Source: Rhodospirillales bacterium
GTDB lineage: Bacteria > Pseudomonadota > Alphaproteobacteria > Rhodospirillales > Defluviicoccaceae
DNA length: 64,000 nucleotides
Direction: 5' to 3'
Assembly (NCBI GenBank): GCA_016710335.1
Contig: JADJXQ010000002.1
Location: forward strand, 310,001 to 374,000
Shown: in pieces, positions 17,504-25,586 of the stretch
Position numbering within the stretch: the stretch's first letter is position 1
Layout of the letters: every line of letters starts with the position of its first letter
Translations under genes and position numbers: made by a program
The notes under the pieces: generated by a model
Seen by the model: the letters and a program-made list of their open reading frames with translations, nothing else
What the model was told of the DNA's origin: nothing
Databases searched by the model: none

Positions 17504-18987
17504 TTGGCGACCCCCGTCATGCCGGCAGCACCCGTACTCCGGCGCCATGGCTCCCGCCCCGGCCGTGCTCGTCCGCCCTTGGCGGTCTCCGGTACTGCTG
17601 CTTCGGCCTTTACCAATGGCTGCCTGGGCAGCAGCGGCACCCTTTCCCTCGCCGCCGCGATTTCCCGTCTTCGGGATCGCTCGAGCGCTCCAACCGCGGC
17701 TCCGGTCCATAGCCACGCCTGATCATTGAACGGATGGGGCAACGACATTGACAGCACCAACGAACCCATGCCGGCCACGAAGATCATGATTTCCAGCCGG
17801 TCCAGCTTCTTGGTTAGGAAGCGCCAACCCAGAGCAATGGTCGGCAATACGAACAAGCCGGCCCACCCGACGAGAGCGGGAAGTCCCCCATACAGAAACA
17901 TGACCGTCGGCATCGAGTGCGGAGACCCGCCGGAATGAATGCGGCGCCAGTCCACTTCGCCCTGTGGCAGCCAGAATACTGTGTTCCCAATGCGCGAGAA
18001 TAAATATTGAAGCGCGAGTAGTCGCCCGCCTCCCGTCTCCTCCGTATTGCTAAACCTCAAGAGGATCGCATCCAACTGATCATCCAGAAACCCTCCGACC
18101 AGAGCGGCGAGAGGGACAATAACAAATAGAGGTAGTAGCAACAGTTTCTTTCGGCCAAGCTCCTTGTACCACAAAGGAGATGCGAGCGAAAACACCGTCA
18201 GCGCGCCGAGAACCAGAATCCCACTTCGCGTCTGCAGCTGCGACAATATGTAGAACGAACACATCAACGAGGCACTGCTTGCTGCAATTAGCCATGCGCG
18301 ATTAGCTAGTGAAAACACAAGCGGAATCATCAGAAGGTAAAACACTTGCGTGTTCTGATCGGTAGTAACTTGCGGTCTTTCGTAGAGACGTCCCTCATAC
18401 CCCCAGTTGGTATATTCGAGCGGGAAAAGACTTGGATGAATTTTAAGAAGTGCTACCGTACATATGACAGCATAGAGCGCACCCACTCCCACGAACACGA
18501 GGCGAAATACCTCGGCATTCGAGTTCCAGCGTATCGCCGCATACCCAATCGAAAAGGCGATAAGCACCCCGAACAATCCTATGAACATCGTGAGCGGTAA
18601 CTTGTCGATTGTTATGATTCCAACAGACAGACCAAGAAATAATAAAAAAAGATTCACAAGAGCCACCGGCGGTGGAATGATCCTGTATAAACCAAATATA
18701 ACCGTGGCGGACAATGCCACGAGGGCCACCAGTGCGTTGATCGGCAGATCTTTACCGGTAAAGGTAGATAAGAAATAGGAAATGAGGGAGTCCAACAACA
18801 ACAACGTTAAGGCCGCGATCCATGCCCATTGAGCAAAAGACAGCCGCTCCTGCTCCGGCGCGGCCGCAGCTGTGCCCGATGATGCGGGTGGCGCGAGCAC
18901 ACGGTCAGGGCGCGACGGCGGGAAAACCGGCATCAAGCTTCCGGCGTGCTTGGCGGTGCCGTTTTGAAGTCGGGACGTGTCAGTCAT
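17500..18987 (-). CDS. O-antigen ligase/polymerase-like membrane protein
   Basis: A 495-residue protein with about 11-12 hydrophobic segments and a large periplasmic loop around residues 310-390 (LRFSNTEETGGGRLLALQYL, then a SGGSPHSMPTVMFL stretch), the layout of the Wzy_C/WaaL family. These join O-antigen to lipid A core or polymerise repeat units. The N-terminal 50 residues are polar and Pro/Ala-rich; the C-terminal 70 are basic and disordered. Start ATG at 18987. It is followed by the coupled acyltransferase. Several stretches (18200-18750) are visibly AT-richer than the neighbours, which suggests transfer. Confidence 0.75.
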   Translation of the reverse strand: MTDTSRLQNGTAKHAGSLMPVFPPSRPDRVLAPPASSGTAAAAPEQERLSFAQWAWIAALTLLLLDSLISYFLSTFTGKDLPINALVALVALSATVIFGLYRIIPPPVALVNLFLLFLGLSVGIITIDKLPLTMFIGLFGVLIAFSIGYAAIRWNSNAEVFRLVFVGVGALYAVICTVALLKIHPSLFPLEYTNWGYEGRLYERPQVTTDQNTQVFYLLMIPLVFSLANRAWLIAASSASLMCSFYILSQLQTRSGILVLGALTVFSLASPLWYKELGRKKLLLLPLFVIVPLAALVGGFLDDQLDAILLRFSNTEETGGGRLLALQYLFSRIGNTVFWLPQGEVDWRRIHSGGSPHSMPTVMFLYGGLPALVGWAGLFVLPTIALGWRFLTKKLDRLEIMIFVAGMGSLVLSMSLPHPFNDQAWLWTGAAVGALERSRRREIAAARERVPLLPRQPLVKAEAAVPETAKGGRARPGREPWRRSTGAAGMTGVAK

Positions 18988-19140
18988 GCGGACGCACGAA
19001 TTATGTGAAAGAACGGTTGTTTGGACATGGCGTGCTTTGCTCAAAAGGAGTGGGAAGGCTCACGAACAGCAGGAACCCCGTCACCGTCACCGTTACCGCC
19101 CCCGCCCCTACACGCTCCCGGGCAGATGCATGGAGCGAGA

Positions 19141-19275
19141 ATGAACACCGCTTCCGCGTTACAAGAAACGGAACCTCTCGGCAACGGCCGTTTCTTGCGG
19201 CAGCAAGATGCGCTTGCAGCGATGATCGAGCGCCGAACTTGGTCACCTGACGCACCGCCCATCTATACCACCTGA
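19141..19275 (+). CDS. Possible 44-residue protein, unknown
   Basis: An ATG preceded by GGAG at 5-base spacing opens a 44-codon frame with a mixed, charged sequence (e.g. FLRQQDALAAMIERRTW). No family is recognised. A 10-bp inverted repeat lies inside it, which argues that the interval could instead be a structured RNA or recombination site. Low confidence; included because start signals are reasonable. Confidence 0.25.
   Translation: MNTASALQETEPLGNGRFLRQQDALAAMIERRTWSPDAPPIYTT
19162..19197. repeat. 10-bp perfect inverted repeat (hairpin)
   Basis: CAAGAAACGG at 19162-19171 is repeated in inverse as CCGTTTCTTG at 19188-19197 with a 16-base spacer. No T tract follows on the plus strand, so it is not a standard terminator. 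It lies upstream of the tail-fibre-like gene. Confidence 0.7.
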
Positions 19276-19611
19276 AGCATACACTACCCCACCGTGATTT
19301 ACAAAAGGTAGCATTGACCACGATCGCGCCTAGCCCTCGCAGGCGCCCCCTGTCTACGACTACCGATTTTTGCTCCACGTCCTCGCACCGCTCCAAGCGG
19401 CACGCTGCGCTGCGATCTCGCGAACTGGCGAGGTAGCAAGAGCCTGCAGAACCCCAAAGATTTCCGCATACCGATGATCAATGCCCTTGTCTCTTATCAT
19501 GTGAGGAATATATGCCTTAACGTGCACGGGTTCAGCAGCGCGCGCGCCGCCCAGTTGTTGCCGATCCTGCACGTCTGAAACAGTCGATTCAGCCACCGGT
19601 GAGAGAGTTCC

Positions 19612-22098
19612 ATGGATGATAACACCATAAGCCCAAACGTAAAGCCGCGGATCCAATACGTCGCTTCGCAGGATCAGACCGAGTTCTTTTTCCCGTTTGC
19701 GGTTTTCAAGGACGCGGATATCGTTGTATTCGAGGATGCAGATCGAAAGTTCCTCTACACCGACTATGTAGTTCAAATAGATCAAGAGTCGTCTACTGGG
19801 AGCATTGTCTTCAACTCCGGCAGATCAGCGAACCGGATCATCACGATCGTGCGAAACGTGTCCATTGAGCGCGTAAGTGATTTCCAAAGCTCAGGTTACT
19901 TCAAAGCCGAAACCTTGAACGCCGAGCTCGATTTTCAAGTTGCAGCTCTTCAGGATCTGACTTCCGATCGCGACCGGTCGGTTCGCCTCGCCGCACATGA
20001 CGAGGACGCCGATCTGGTCTTGCCGCCACGACAGGCTCGGGCTGGCAAGTGGCCCAACTTCGACGCGGATGGCAACCTGATTGTGAGCGATCCGCCGTCC
20101 GGCGGTGTCGGCACAGGCGGCGGCGCGACGGACCATGGTGCGCTCACCGGCCTCGGCGACGACGACCACCTTCAATACCATACAGATGCCCGCGGCGACG
20201 CGCGCTATTATACTCGTTCCCAGGTTGACACAGCTCTGGGCGGCAAGTCGAACACCAGTCATGATCATGACGGCGATTACGTTCCGGCTATCCACCTGGG
20301 CGACACCTCCAATCCCCATTCTGTTACCGCGGTGCAGGTGGGGGCGCCTCCTGTTACGCGAAGCGTCGGCACGCGGTACTCTTTGACAGGCGGCGGGGAT
20401 CTCGGCACCGACCGCGTGATCAACCTTGTCAACGACGAGTCCTCCCCCGGCGCCAACAAGGTCTACGGCACCGATGTGGCTGGCGTGCGCCGCTGGAAGA
20501 ACGACCCTAGCGGCGGGGTGACCGACCATGGCGCCCTTACCGGCCTCGGCGACGACGACCATGCGCAATACCACACCGATGCCCGGGGCGACGCGCGCTA
20601 CTACACCCACGCCCAGATCGACACGGCGCTAGCCGGCAAGTCCGACACCAGCCACAGCCACGACAATACCTACGCAGCCGCGTCGCATGTCGGCGACACC
20701 GGCAATCCCCACGCGGTCACTGCAGCGCAGGTCGGGGCGGCGCCCGCGGGGCTCGTCATCGAAGCACGCTACTCGTTGACTGGCGGCGGCGATCTGAGCG
20801 CCAACCGCGCGTTCAACTTGGTCAACGACGAACCGTCACCCGGCGCCAATATGGTCTACGGGACAGATGGAGCGGGCATGCGCCGCTGGAAGAACGACCC
20901 GAGCGGTGGCGCAGGCGGCGGAGTAACGAACCACGCCGCGCTCACCGGATTGGCTGACGACGACCACGCGCAATACCACACCGACGCCCGTGGCGACGCC
21001 CGCTACTACACCCACGCCCAAATCGACACGGCGCTGGCCGGCAAGTCCGACACCAGCCACAGCCACGACGGTACCTACGCGGCTGCTTCGCACGTCGACG
21101 ACACGGGCAATCCCCATGCCGTCACCAAGGCACAGGTCGGTCTTGGCAACGTGCCGGATCTGAAGGTCAATCTTGCCTCCAGCGTCGATCCCTGCTCCAC
21201 GGATGACGCCGATAGCGGTTATGCGGTCGGCTCCCGATGGATCAACAACAGCAACGGAACGGAGTGGGTCTGTGTCGATGCCGCGGCGGCAGGCGCACAG
21301 TGGATCAAGACTACAAACACCGCAGGTACAGGCGGTGCGCCCGCCGGAACCGGCGGCAGTGTGCAGTATAATGCCGGCGGATCACTCGGGGCAGACGGGC
21401 CCTTTACGTACGACGAGGATAACAACATCCTTGTGGTCGACCAGGAAGTTCGCGACGCGACCTACCCTTTCAATTCTGCTGATATTTCCGGCGGCACTGC
21501 GGACTGCCCGTTCGGATACAAACAGATCGCTCGCTTGACGGTCACCGGAGACATCACGGGTGCGCTCGCCTTGCCGACACAGGTCAAGGAAGTGACCAAC
21601 AGCAACTACGGTGCCTCCAGTTCCTATTTCGCTTTGCGGCAGCTGATCATCAGACAGGACCAGACGGGCGGACACAAGTTGCCGGAGAACTTCTGGGACA
21701 ACTATGTCCTCAGCGGAACCCCGCCGCCGTTGCCAACCGCCCCGGGTGCCCTGCAGGAATACCTGTTGATCGGCGAATGGGATGGCGCCGCGTGGCTGTG
21801 CTGGAAGGTACTAGGCGAGAACAACGCTTTCGCGCCGTTTGTGGCTGCGCACAGTCCTGCAGAACTTACAAAGAGCAACAACGAGGTCCTCTGCCTCTCT
21901 GGCGCAGGCGTGCTCAACCTCCCGCCCGCCTCCGGCGATGGACAGGCTGTAACCATCGTTAACCGCTCGGGCGGCGTTGTTACTCTAGCTCCGGCCGGAT
22001 CCGACACGATTGGTGAAGGCGCCATAACCATCGACAACTTGGACACCATCGCCCTCATCGACTATCCGGTCGGATCGGCTGCGTGGATGAGACTCTGA
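19612..22098 (+). CDS. Phage T7-type tail-fibre-like protein with repeated modules
   Basis: An 828-residue protein. The first ~150 residues match the layout of the phage T7 tail-fibre N-terminal domain (IQYVASQDQTEFFFPFAVF, then a TDYVVQ segment, SIVFNSG, ITIVRNV and RVSDFQSSGYFKAETLNAEL), which in phages attaches the fibre to the virion. Three modules of about 130 residues follow, starting near residues 174, 305 and 440, each with ALTGLGDDDHxQYHTDARGD and SLTGGGDL. The C-terminal 300 residues are beta-rich and unrelated to the modules. The start has a purine-rich GAGAGAG site. No other phage gene is nearby, so it is a relic, a cargo gene or a host-adopted adhesin. Confidence 0.75.
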   Translation: MDDNTISPNVKPRIQYVASQDQTEFFFPFAVFKDADIVVFEDADRKFLYTDYVVQIDQESSTGSIVFNSGRSANRIITIVRNVSIERVSDFQSSGYFKAETLNAELDFQVAALQDLTSDRDRSVRLAAHDEDADLVLPPRQARAGKWPNFDADGNLIVSDPPSGGVGTGGGATDHGALTGLGDDDHLQYHTDARGDARYYTRSQVDTALGGKSNTSHDHDGDYVPAIHLGDTSNPHSVTAVQVGAPPVTRSVGTRYSLTGGGDLGTDRVINLVNDESSPGANKVYGTDVAGVRRWKNDPSGGVTDHGALTGLGDDDHAQYHTDARGDARYYTHAQIDTALAGKSDTSHSHDNTYAAASHVGDTGNPHAVTAAQVGAAPAGLVIEARYSLTGGGDLSANRAFNLVNDEPSPGANMVYGTDGAGMRRWKNDPSGGAGGGVTNHAALTGLADDDHAQYHTDARGDARYYTHAQIDTALAGKSDTSHSHDGTYAAASHVDDTGNPHAVTKAQVGLGNVPDLKVNLASSVDPCSTDDADSGYAVGSRWINNSNGTEWVCVDAAAAGAQWIKTTNTAGTGGAPAGTGGSVQYNAGGSLGADGPFTYDEDNNILVVDQEVRDATYPFNSADISGGTADCPFGYKQIARLTVTGDITGALALPTQVKEVTNSNYGASSSYFALRQLIIRQDQTGGHKLPENFWDNYVLSGTPPPLPTAPGALQEYLLIGEWDGAAWLCWKVLGENNAFAPFVAAHSPAELTKSNNEVLCLSGAGVLNLPPASGDGQAVTIVNRSGGVVTLAPAGSDTIGEGAITIDNLDTIALIDYPVGSAAWMRL
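20131..21150 (+). repeat. Three direct repeats inside the tail-fibre-like gene
   Basis: Modules begin at about 20131, 20524 and 20929. The second and third are nearly identical over long stretches (e.g. the segment encoding YYTHAQIDTALAGKSDTSHS), while the first is more diverged. The third copy is shorter, lacking the SLTGGGDL half. Recent internal duplication or recombination is likely. Confidence 0.85.
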
Positions 22099-22124
22099 AG
22101 CGGGCAGAACGTGAGCGGCGCTGG

Positions 22125-22244
22125 CTGGGCCTGGGCCTGGGCCTGGGCCTGGGCCTGGGCCTGGGCCTGGGCTTGGGCTTGGGCTTGGGCTTGGGCTTGG
22201 GCTTGGGCTTGGGCCTGAGCCTGGGCCTGGGCCTGGGCCTGGGC
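22125..22244. repeat. 20-unit hexanucleotide array (YTGGGC)n
   Basis: Exactly 120 bases: eight CTGGGC, seven TTGGGC, one CTGAGC, four CTGGGC. The array begins 27 bases after the tail-fibre-like stop codon. Plus-strand GGG runs are regularly spaced by three bases, which favours G-quadruplex formation. Reading frames through it give Leu-Gly or Ala-Gln dipeptide runs; neither looks like a gene. Unit number could vary by slippage. Confidence 0.97.
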
Positions 22245-22451
22245 GGCTGCCGTTTGGAAGCCGGGCGCGTCGGCTGGTGGTGAACATCCCCGGCGCCGCC
22301 CCGCGACTTGCGCTTCACGCGAACCTGCTTCCCCGACAAACCTCAGCCTCCAGCCTTCTTCCCAGAACTCCAGGGCTGAAGTTTGTACGCAGAAGGAATT
22401 ATGGGTTACGGTCGCAGCGAGTGGCAGCCGACGCGCGGGATGTACGATGGC

Positions 22452-23681
22452 ATGAAGATTCTTATCGCCTCTTCCAGTCCTCCTGACAGAGGGTCGGGAA
22501 TCAGCGCTTTTGCCAAGGATCTCAGCGAAGAGCTGCGATCGCGCGGAATGCACGTCATTTTCATGTCGCCGCCGCCGAACAATACCGCTTGGCTGGATCA
22601 ACACCACATTCAGCATATCCCGACGGCCCAGTCCGACGATCCTCGAGCCACCACTAAGAACGCATTTCGCAACATCAAAGACGCGGGCATAGACGCCGCC
22701 ATCAACAACGACAACCCCGTCCTGCAGAGCCTTGCGCCCGCCCTTGCCTGTCCGGTGCTGTCCGTGGGTCATTCAGAATTCGGAACCCAGGCTACGCTCG
22801 CTTGCCGTTCCCATGAATGGATCGATCATGTCGTCGCCATATCATACGACCTGCAAAAGATCTTCGTGACACGGCATGGGGTGCCCGTCTTCAAGTGCCC
22901 GGTGATCCTGAACGGCGCTCGCGACAATGGTGTGCCGCCGCGGCAGGATGTGGATGACGGCCGGCCCCTTCGCCTCATCTACAGCGGCGGAGTCGTCCGC
23001 TCCAAGGGAGCTCATATCATCGCCGCCATGGTCGCCGCCGATAGCGGCGCTTGGGAGAGCGTGCACCTGGAGTGTTTTGGCCACCTGCCGCGAAGCGCCG
23101 TCAAGAGAATCGAGAAATCTTCGAATGTGACGGTTCGTGGGCGCGTGCCCCGCGATGAGTTCACGAAAGCGCTCCGCGAGGCGGACATCCTTTTGTTCCC
23201 GTCGCGTCGCGAAGCGTGTCCTATGACGATACTGGAAGCCATGGAATCTGCCACCGTCCCCATCGCCAGCGACGGCAACGGAGCCATGCGTTGGATGATC
23301 GACAGCGGCACCGACGGGTTCATCTGCCCGGTCGAGGATTGGTCCGCTCAAGCCATGGACTGTGTCCGGTTTCTGGCGACCAACCGCTCCGTTCTCCTCG
23401 TCATGCAAGCTGCCGCGCGGGCGCGCTTCGAAAGCGAGTTCCGGACGAGTGACTCCGTTTCGAAACTTCTAGATTTGCTCGGCCGGCCCACTGTGGATCG
23501 CCGCCACCCATTGCTGACCGTGGAAGCACTGCACTGGCACAGACCGTACGAGCCACTGCGGCGTCGACCGGAGGCTCTCGAAGCTTCGCGGGCATCCCTG
23601 CTCGATAGGCTGGTCCTGCGCTCCGCCGCCCAGGTGGGTTACCTCCGTTCAGCCGGCGCAATCGACTTGTCAGCTGTGTAG
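22452..23681 (+). CDS. Glycosyltransferase, GT4-like (GT-B fold)
   Basis: A 409-residue GT-B glycosyltransferase. The N-terminus MKILIASSSPPDRGSGIS has the Gly-rich acceptor loop; the C-terminal domain has LIYSGGVVRSKGAHI, CFGHLP, the donor-site stretch SRREACPMTILEAMES (an E-x7-E motif) and DGFICPVEDW. Such enzymes transfer sugars to glycans or lipids, with retention of configuration. I prefer the ATG at 22452; an upstream ATG at 22401 follows AAGGA closely and would add 17 residues, so the start is open. It is the last gene of the glycan region and runs toward hslO. Confidence 0.8.
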   Translation: MKILIASSSPPDRGSGISAFAKDLSEELRSRGMHVIFMSPPPNNTAWLDQHHIQHIPTAQSDDPRATTKNAFRNIKDAGIDAAINNDNPVLQSLAPALACPVLSVGHSEFGTQATLACRSHEWIDHVVAISYDLQKIFVTRHGVPVFKCPVILNGARDNGVPPRQDVDDGRPLRLIYSGGVVRSKGAHIIAAMVAADSGAWESVHLECFGHLPRSAVKRIEKSSNVTVRGRVPRDEFTKALREADILLFPSRREACPMTILEAMESATVPIASDGNGAMRWMIDSGTDGFICPVEDWSAQAMDCVRFLATNRSVLLVMQAAARARFESEFRTSDSVSKLLDLLGRPTVDRRHPLLTVEALHWHRPYEPLRRRPEALEASRASLLDRLVLRSAAQVGYLRSAGAIDLSAV

Positions 23682-23736
23682 GCGAGGCCCTCGCGCCCGA
23701 TCCGCTGGCGCAAGCCCTACTGGGGGAAGGCCAGCC

Positions 23737-24651
23737 CTACTGCGGGAAGGAGAGACGCTCCAGGTCAGCCTCGTCGAAGATGTATTCCGCGGCGCAGAAC
23801 TCGCAGCGAACCCGGACAGCGCCGTCATCCTCCACGAACGAGCCAACCTCTGCGCTTGGGAACGCGCGTAGAGTCCGCTCCACCCTGGCCCGTGAGCATC
23901 GGCATCTGTGCCGCAACGGGCGCGTCTTGAACATCCGCACGCCGTCTTCGTGAAACAGCCGGTAAAGCACCTCCGCAGCCGCAACCGACGGATCGAGCAG
24001 TTCTTCCGGGGTGACGCTGCTCATGAGGGCGACGCTGCGTCGCCAATCCTCCTCCGCATCCATTAGAGCGGGACTGCGCGGCGGTAACCGCTGCAACATC
24101 AACGCGGCGGCTCGTTGTTCACCGCCGGACGCCGACGCTTCCGACACCGCTGCACGTAGGATGATCGCCGTCTCCAGTTGCTCCGACTGGCGAAGGTGCG
24201 CATGGGCGCAGTCGGCCACCGTCGCCCCCTCCAGAGCCGTGATGCCCTGGTAGCGCTCGGCATGGGGACCTTGATCGACCGTGAAAGCCATTCGTCCGGC
24301 ACCGATGAGATGCGGAACAGGCCCTTCGGGCCGTGGGCCAGCGGTTACCAATCTGTCGTGGTCGTAGCGCACATAGCCGCGCAAGTCGCCGGCGCTCGTC
24401 AAGTCGGCGACGACGAGACCTATCGGACCATCTCCGTGAATCTGCAGCGTGAAGATGCCGTCAAACTTGAGGCCGCTGCCGAGGACGCACGTAAGAACCA
24501 GAATTTCCGCCAGCATCGATGCTACCGGCTGCGGGTAGCCATGCCCGCGCAGGATTGCATCGAGGCTGGGGCCGAGACGAACGAGACGACCGCGTATCTC
24601 CGGCGCCTCGATCTGGAACGGCTGGACGAAATCGTCGCGGCGGCGTGTCAC
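23737..24651 (-). CDS. hslO: Redox-regulated chaperone Hsp33
   Basis: Hsp33 is a cytoplasmic holdase switched on by oxidation: four cysteines bind Zn when reduced and form disulfides under oxidative stress. In this 304-residue protein they are C250, C252, C283 and C286 (CRC and CEFC). The N-terminal domain is typical (GRLVRLGPSLDAIL). The start is GTG, 19 bases after argF, so it probably forms an argD-argF-hslO operon as in many alphaproteobacteria. Its 3' end has a short duplicated copy downstream (around 23714-23750). Confidence 0.95.
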   Translation of the reverse strand: MTRRRDDFVQPFQIEAPEIRGRLVRLGPSLDAILRGHGYPQPVASMLAEILVLTCVLGSGLKFDGIFTLQIHGDGPIGLVVADLTSAGDLRGYVRYDHDRLVTAGPRPEGPVPHLIGAGRMAFTVDQGPHAERYQGITALEGATVADCAHAHLRQSEQLETAIILRAAVSEASASGGEQRAAALMLQRLPPRSPALMDAEEDWRRSVALMSSVTPEELLDPSVAAAEVLYRLFHEDGVRMFKTRPLRHRCRCSRARVERTLRAFPSAEVGSFVEDDGAVRVRCEFCAAEYIFDEADLERLSFPQ

Positions 24652-24670
24652 CGGGGTCGCATCGGCAGGC

Positions 24671-25585
24671 TCACCCGAGGCACCATGCGAGAATGCCTTT
24701 CTGGGCGTGAAGTCGATTTTCCGCCTCGTCCCACACCACCGACTGCGGGCCGTCTATGACCCCGGCCGTGACCTCCTGCCCGCGATGGGCCGGAAGGCAG
24801 TGCATGAACAACGCGTCTGGTTTGGCCTTTGACATGAGCGCCTCGTCCACTCGGTAAGGCGTGAGGAGATTGTGGCGTACCTCTCTGCGATCATCTCCCA
24901 TGGACACCCAGGTGTCGGTCACCACCAAGTCGGCGTCGGCCACCGCCGTTTCCGGGCTCTCGGTGAACTGAACCCAGCCATCCTCCGCGTCTTTCAGTTG
25001 CATCTCCCATTTCTCGGCCGGCCGAAGGACCTTCGGTGTGGCAATCCGCAGTCGGAAGCCGAACCGCGCTGCCGCATGAATCCATGAGCGTGCAACATTG
25101 TTGGCGTCGCCGCACCAGGCTACCGTGCGATCCGCGATGCTGCCCCGCGCTTCCTCATACGTCATGATATCGGCCATTAGCTGGCACGGGTGGGACTCGT
25201 CGGTCAGGCCGTTGATGACCGGCACCGTGGCATGACTAGCCAATTCGGCCAGCCGCTCAGCGTGCGTCGTGCGGATCATGATCGCGTCCACGTAGCGCGA
25301 CAGCACACGCCCCGTGTCGGCCATGCTTTCCCCGCGGATCAACTGGGAGTCGCTGTCCGACAGGATCACGGCGTGGCCACCGAGTTGCTGCATTGCCACC
25401 TCGAACGACACGCGCGTTCGCGTTGATGGCTTCTCGAAAATCATCGCCAGCGTCCGCCCGCACAACAGCGTCGCGTGTTGCCGCTGGTCGCCGCTGCGTT
25501 TGAAGTCCGCGGCGGTCCCCAAGATCGAGCGGAGCGTCGCCTGGTCGAAATGATCAAGATCCAGGAAATGCCGAGGCGTTGCCAT
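24671..25585 (-). CDS. argF: Ornithine carbamoyltransferase
   Basis: The enzyme joins carbamoyl phosphate and ornithine to citrulline. The 304-residue sequence has the carbamoyl-phosphate loop STRTR at residues 54-58, the ornithine-side HCLPAHRG at 262-269 (catalytic Cys 263), and HPCQ in the middle. Length is that of the anabolic trimeric form. The ATG lies one base after the argD stop, so the two are coupled. With argH elsewhere in the window it serves arginine synthesis. Confidence 0.96.
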   Translation of the reverse strand: MATPRHFLDLDHFDQATLRSILGTAADFKRSGDQRQHATLLCGRTLAMIFEKPSTRTRVSFEVAMQQLGGHAVILSDSDSQLIRGESMADTGRVLSRYVDAIMIRTTHAERLAELASHATVPVINGLTDESHPCQLMADIMTYEEARGSIADRTVAWCGDANNVARSWIHAAARFGFRLRIATPKVLRPAEKWEMQLKDAEDGWVQFTESPETAVADADLVVTDTWVSMGDDRREVRHNLLTPYRVDEALMSKAKPDALFMHCLPAHRGQEVTAGVIDGPQSVVWDEAENRLHAQKGILAWCLG

Positions 25586-25586
25586 C

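Larger units (their letters stand above)
18988..19611. other. Gene-poor interval between O-antigen ligase-like and tail-fibre genes
   Basis: About 620 bases without a confident gene. It holds one short frame with a ribosome site (19141-19275) and a strong hairpin (19162-19197), both listed separately. Base composition is mixed and lower in GC than core regions. The interval must hold the start signals of two divergent genes; no clear promoter was picked out. Confidence 0.5.

Noticed and set aside
19612..22098. Complete or partial prophage
   Set aside because: Only the fibre-like gene is phage-like; no integrase, capsid, terminase, lysis gene or attachment site is visible around it.
22125..22244. 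CRISPR array
   Set aside because: Units are 6 bases without spacers; this is a microsatellite.
22083..22283. Plus-strand 66-codon frame with Leu-Gly repeat overlapping the fibre-like stop
   Set aside because: The sequence is only the hexamer array plus short ends; no independent support for a gene.
22062..22772. Minus-strand frame with a long Ala-Gln repeat
   Set aside because: It is the translation of the hexamer array and lies antisense to the glycosyltransferase; no family likeness outside the repeat.
23705..23750. Short tandem duplication at the end of hslO
   Set aside because: Two copies of about 18 bases around the stop codon; looks like simple slippage without consequence.
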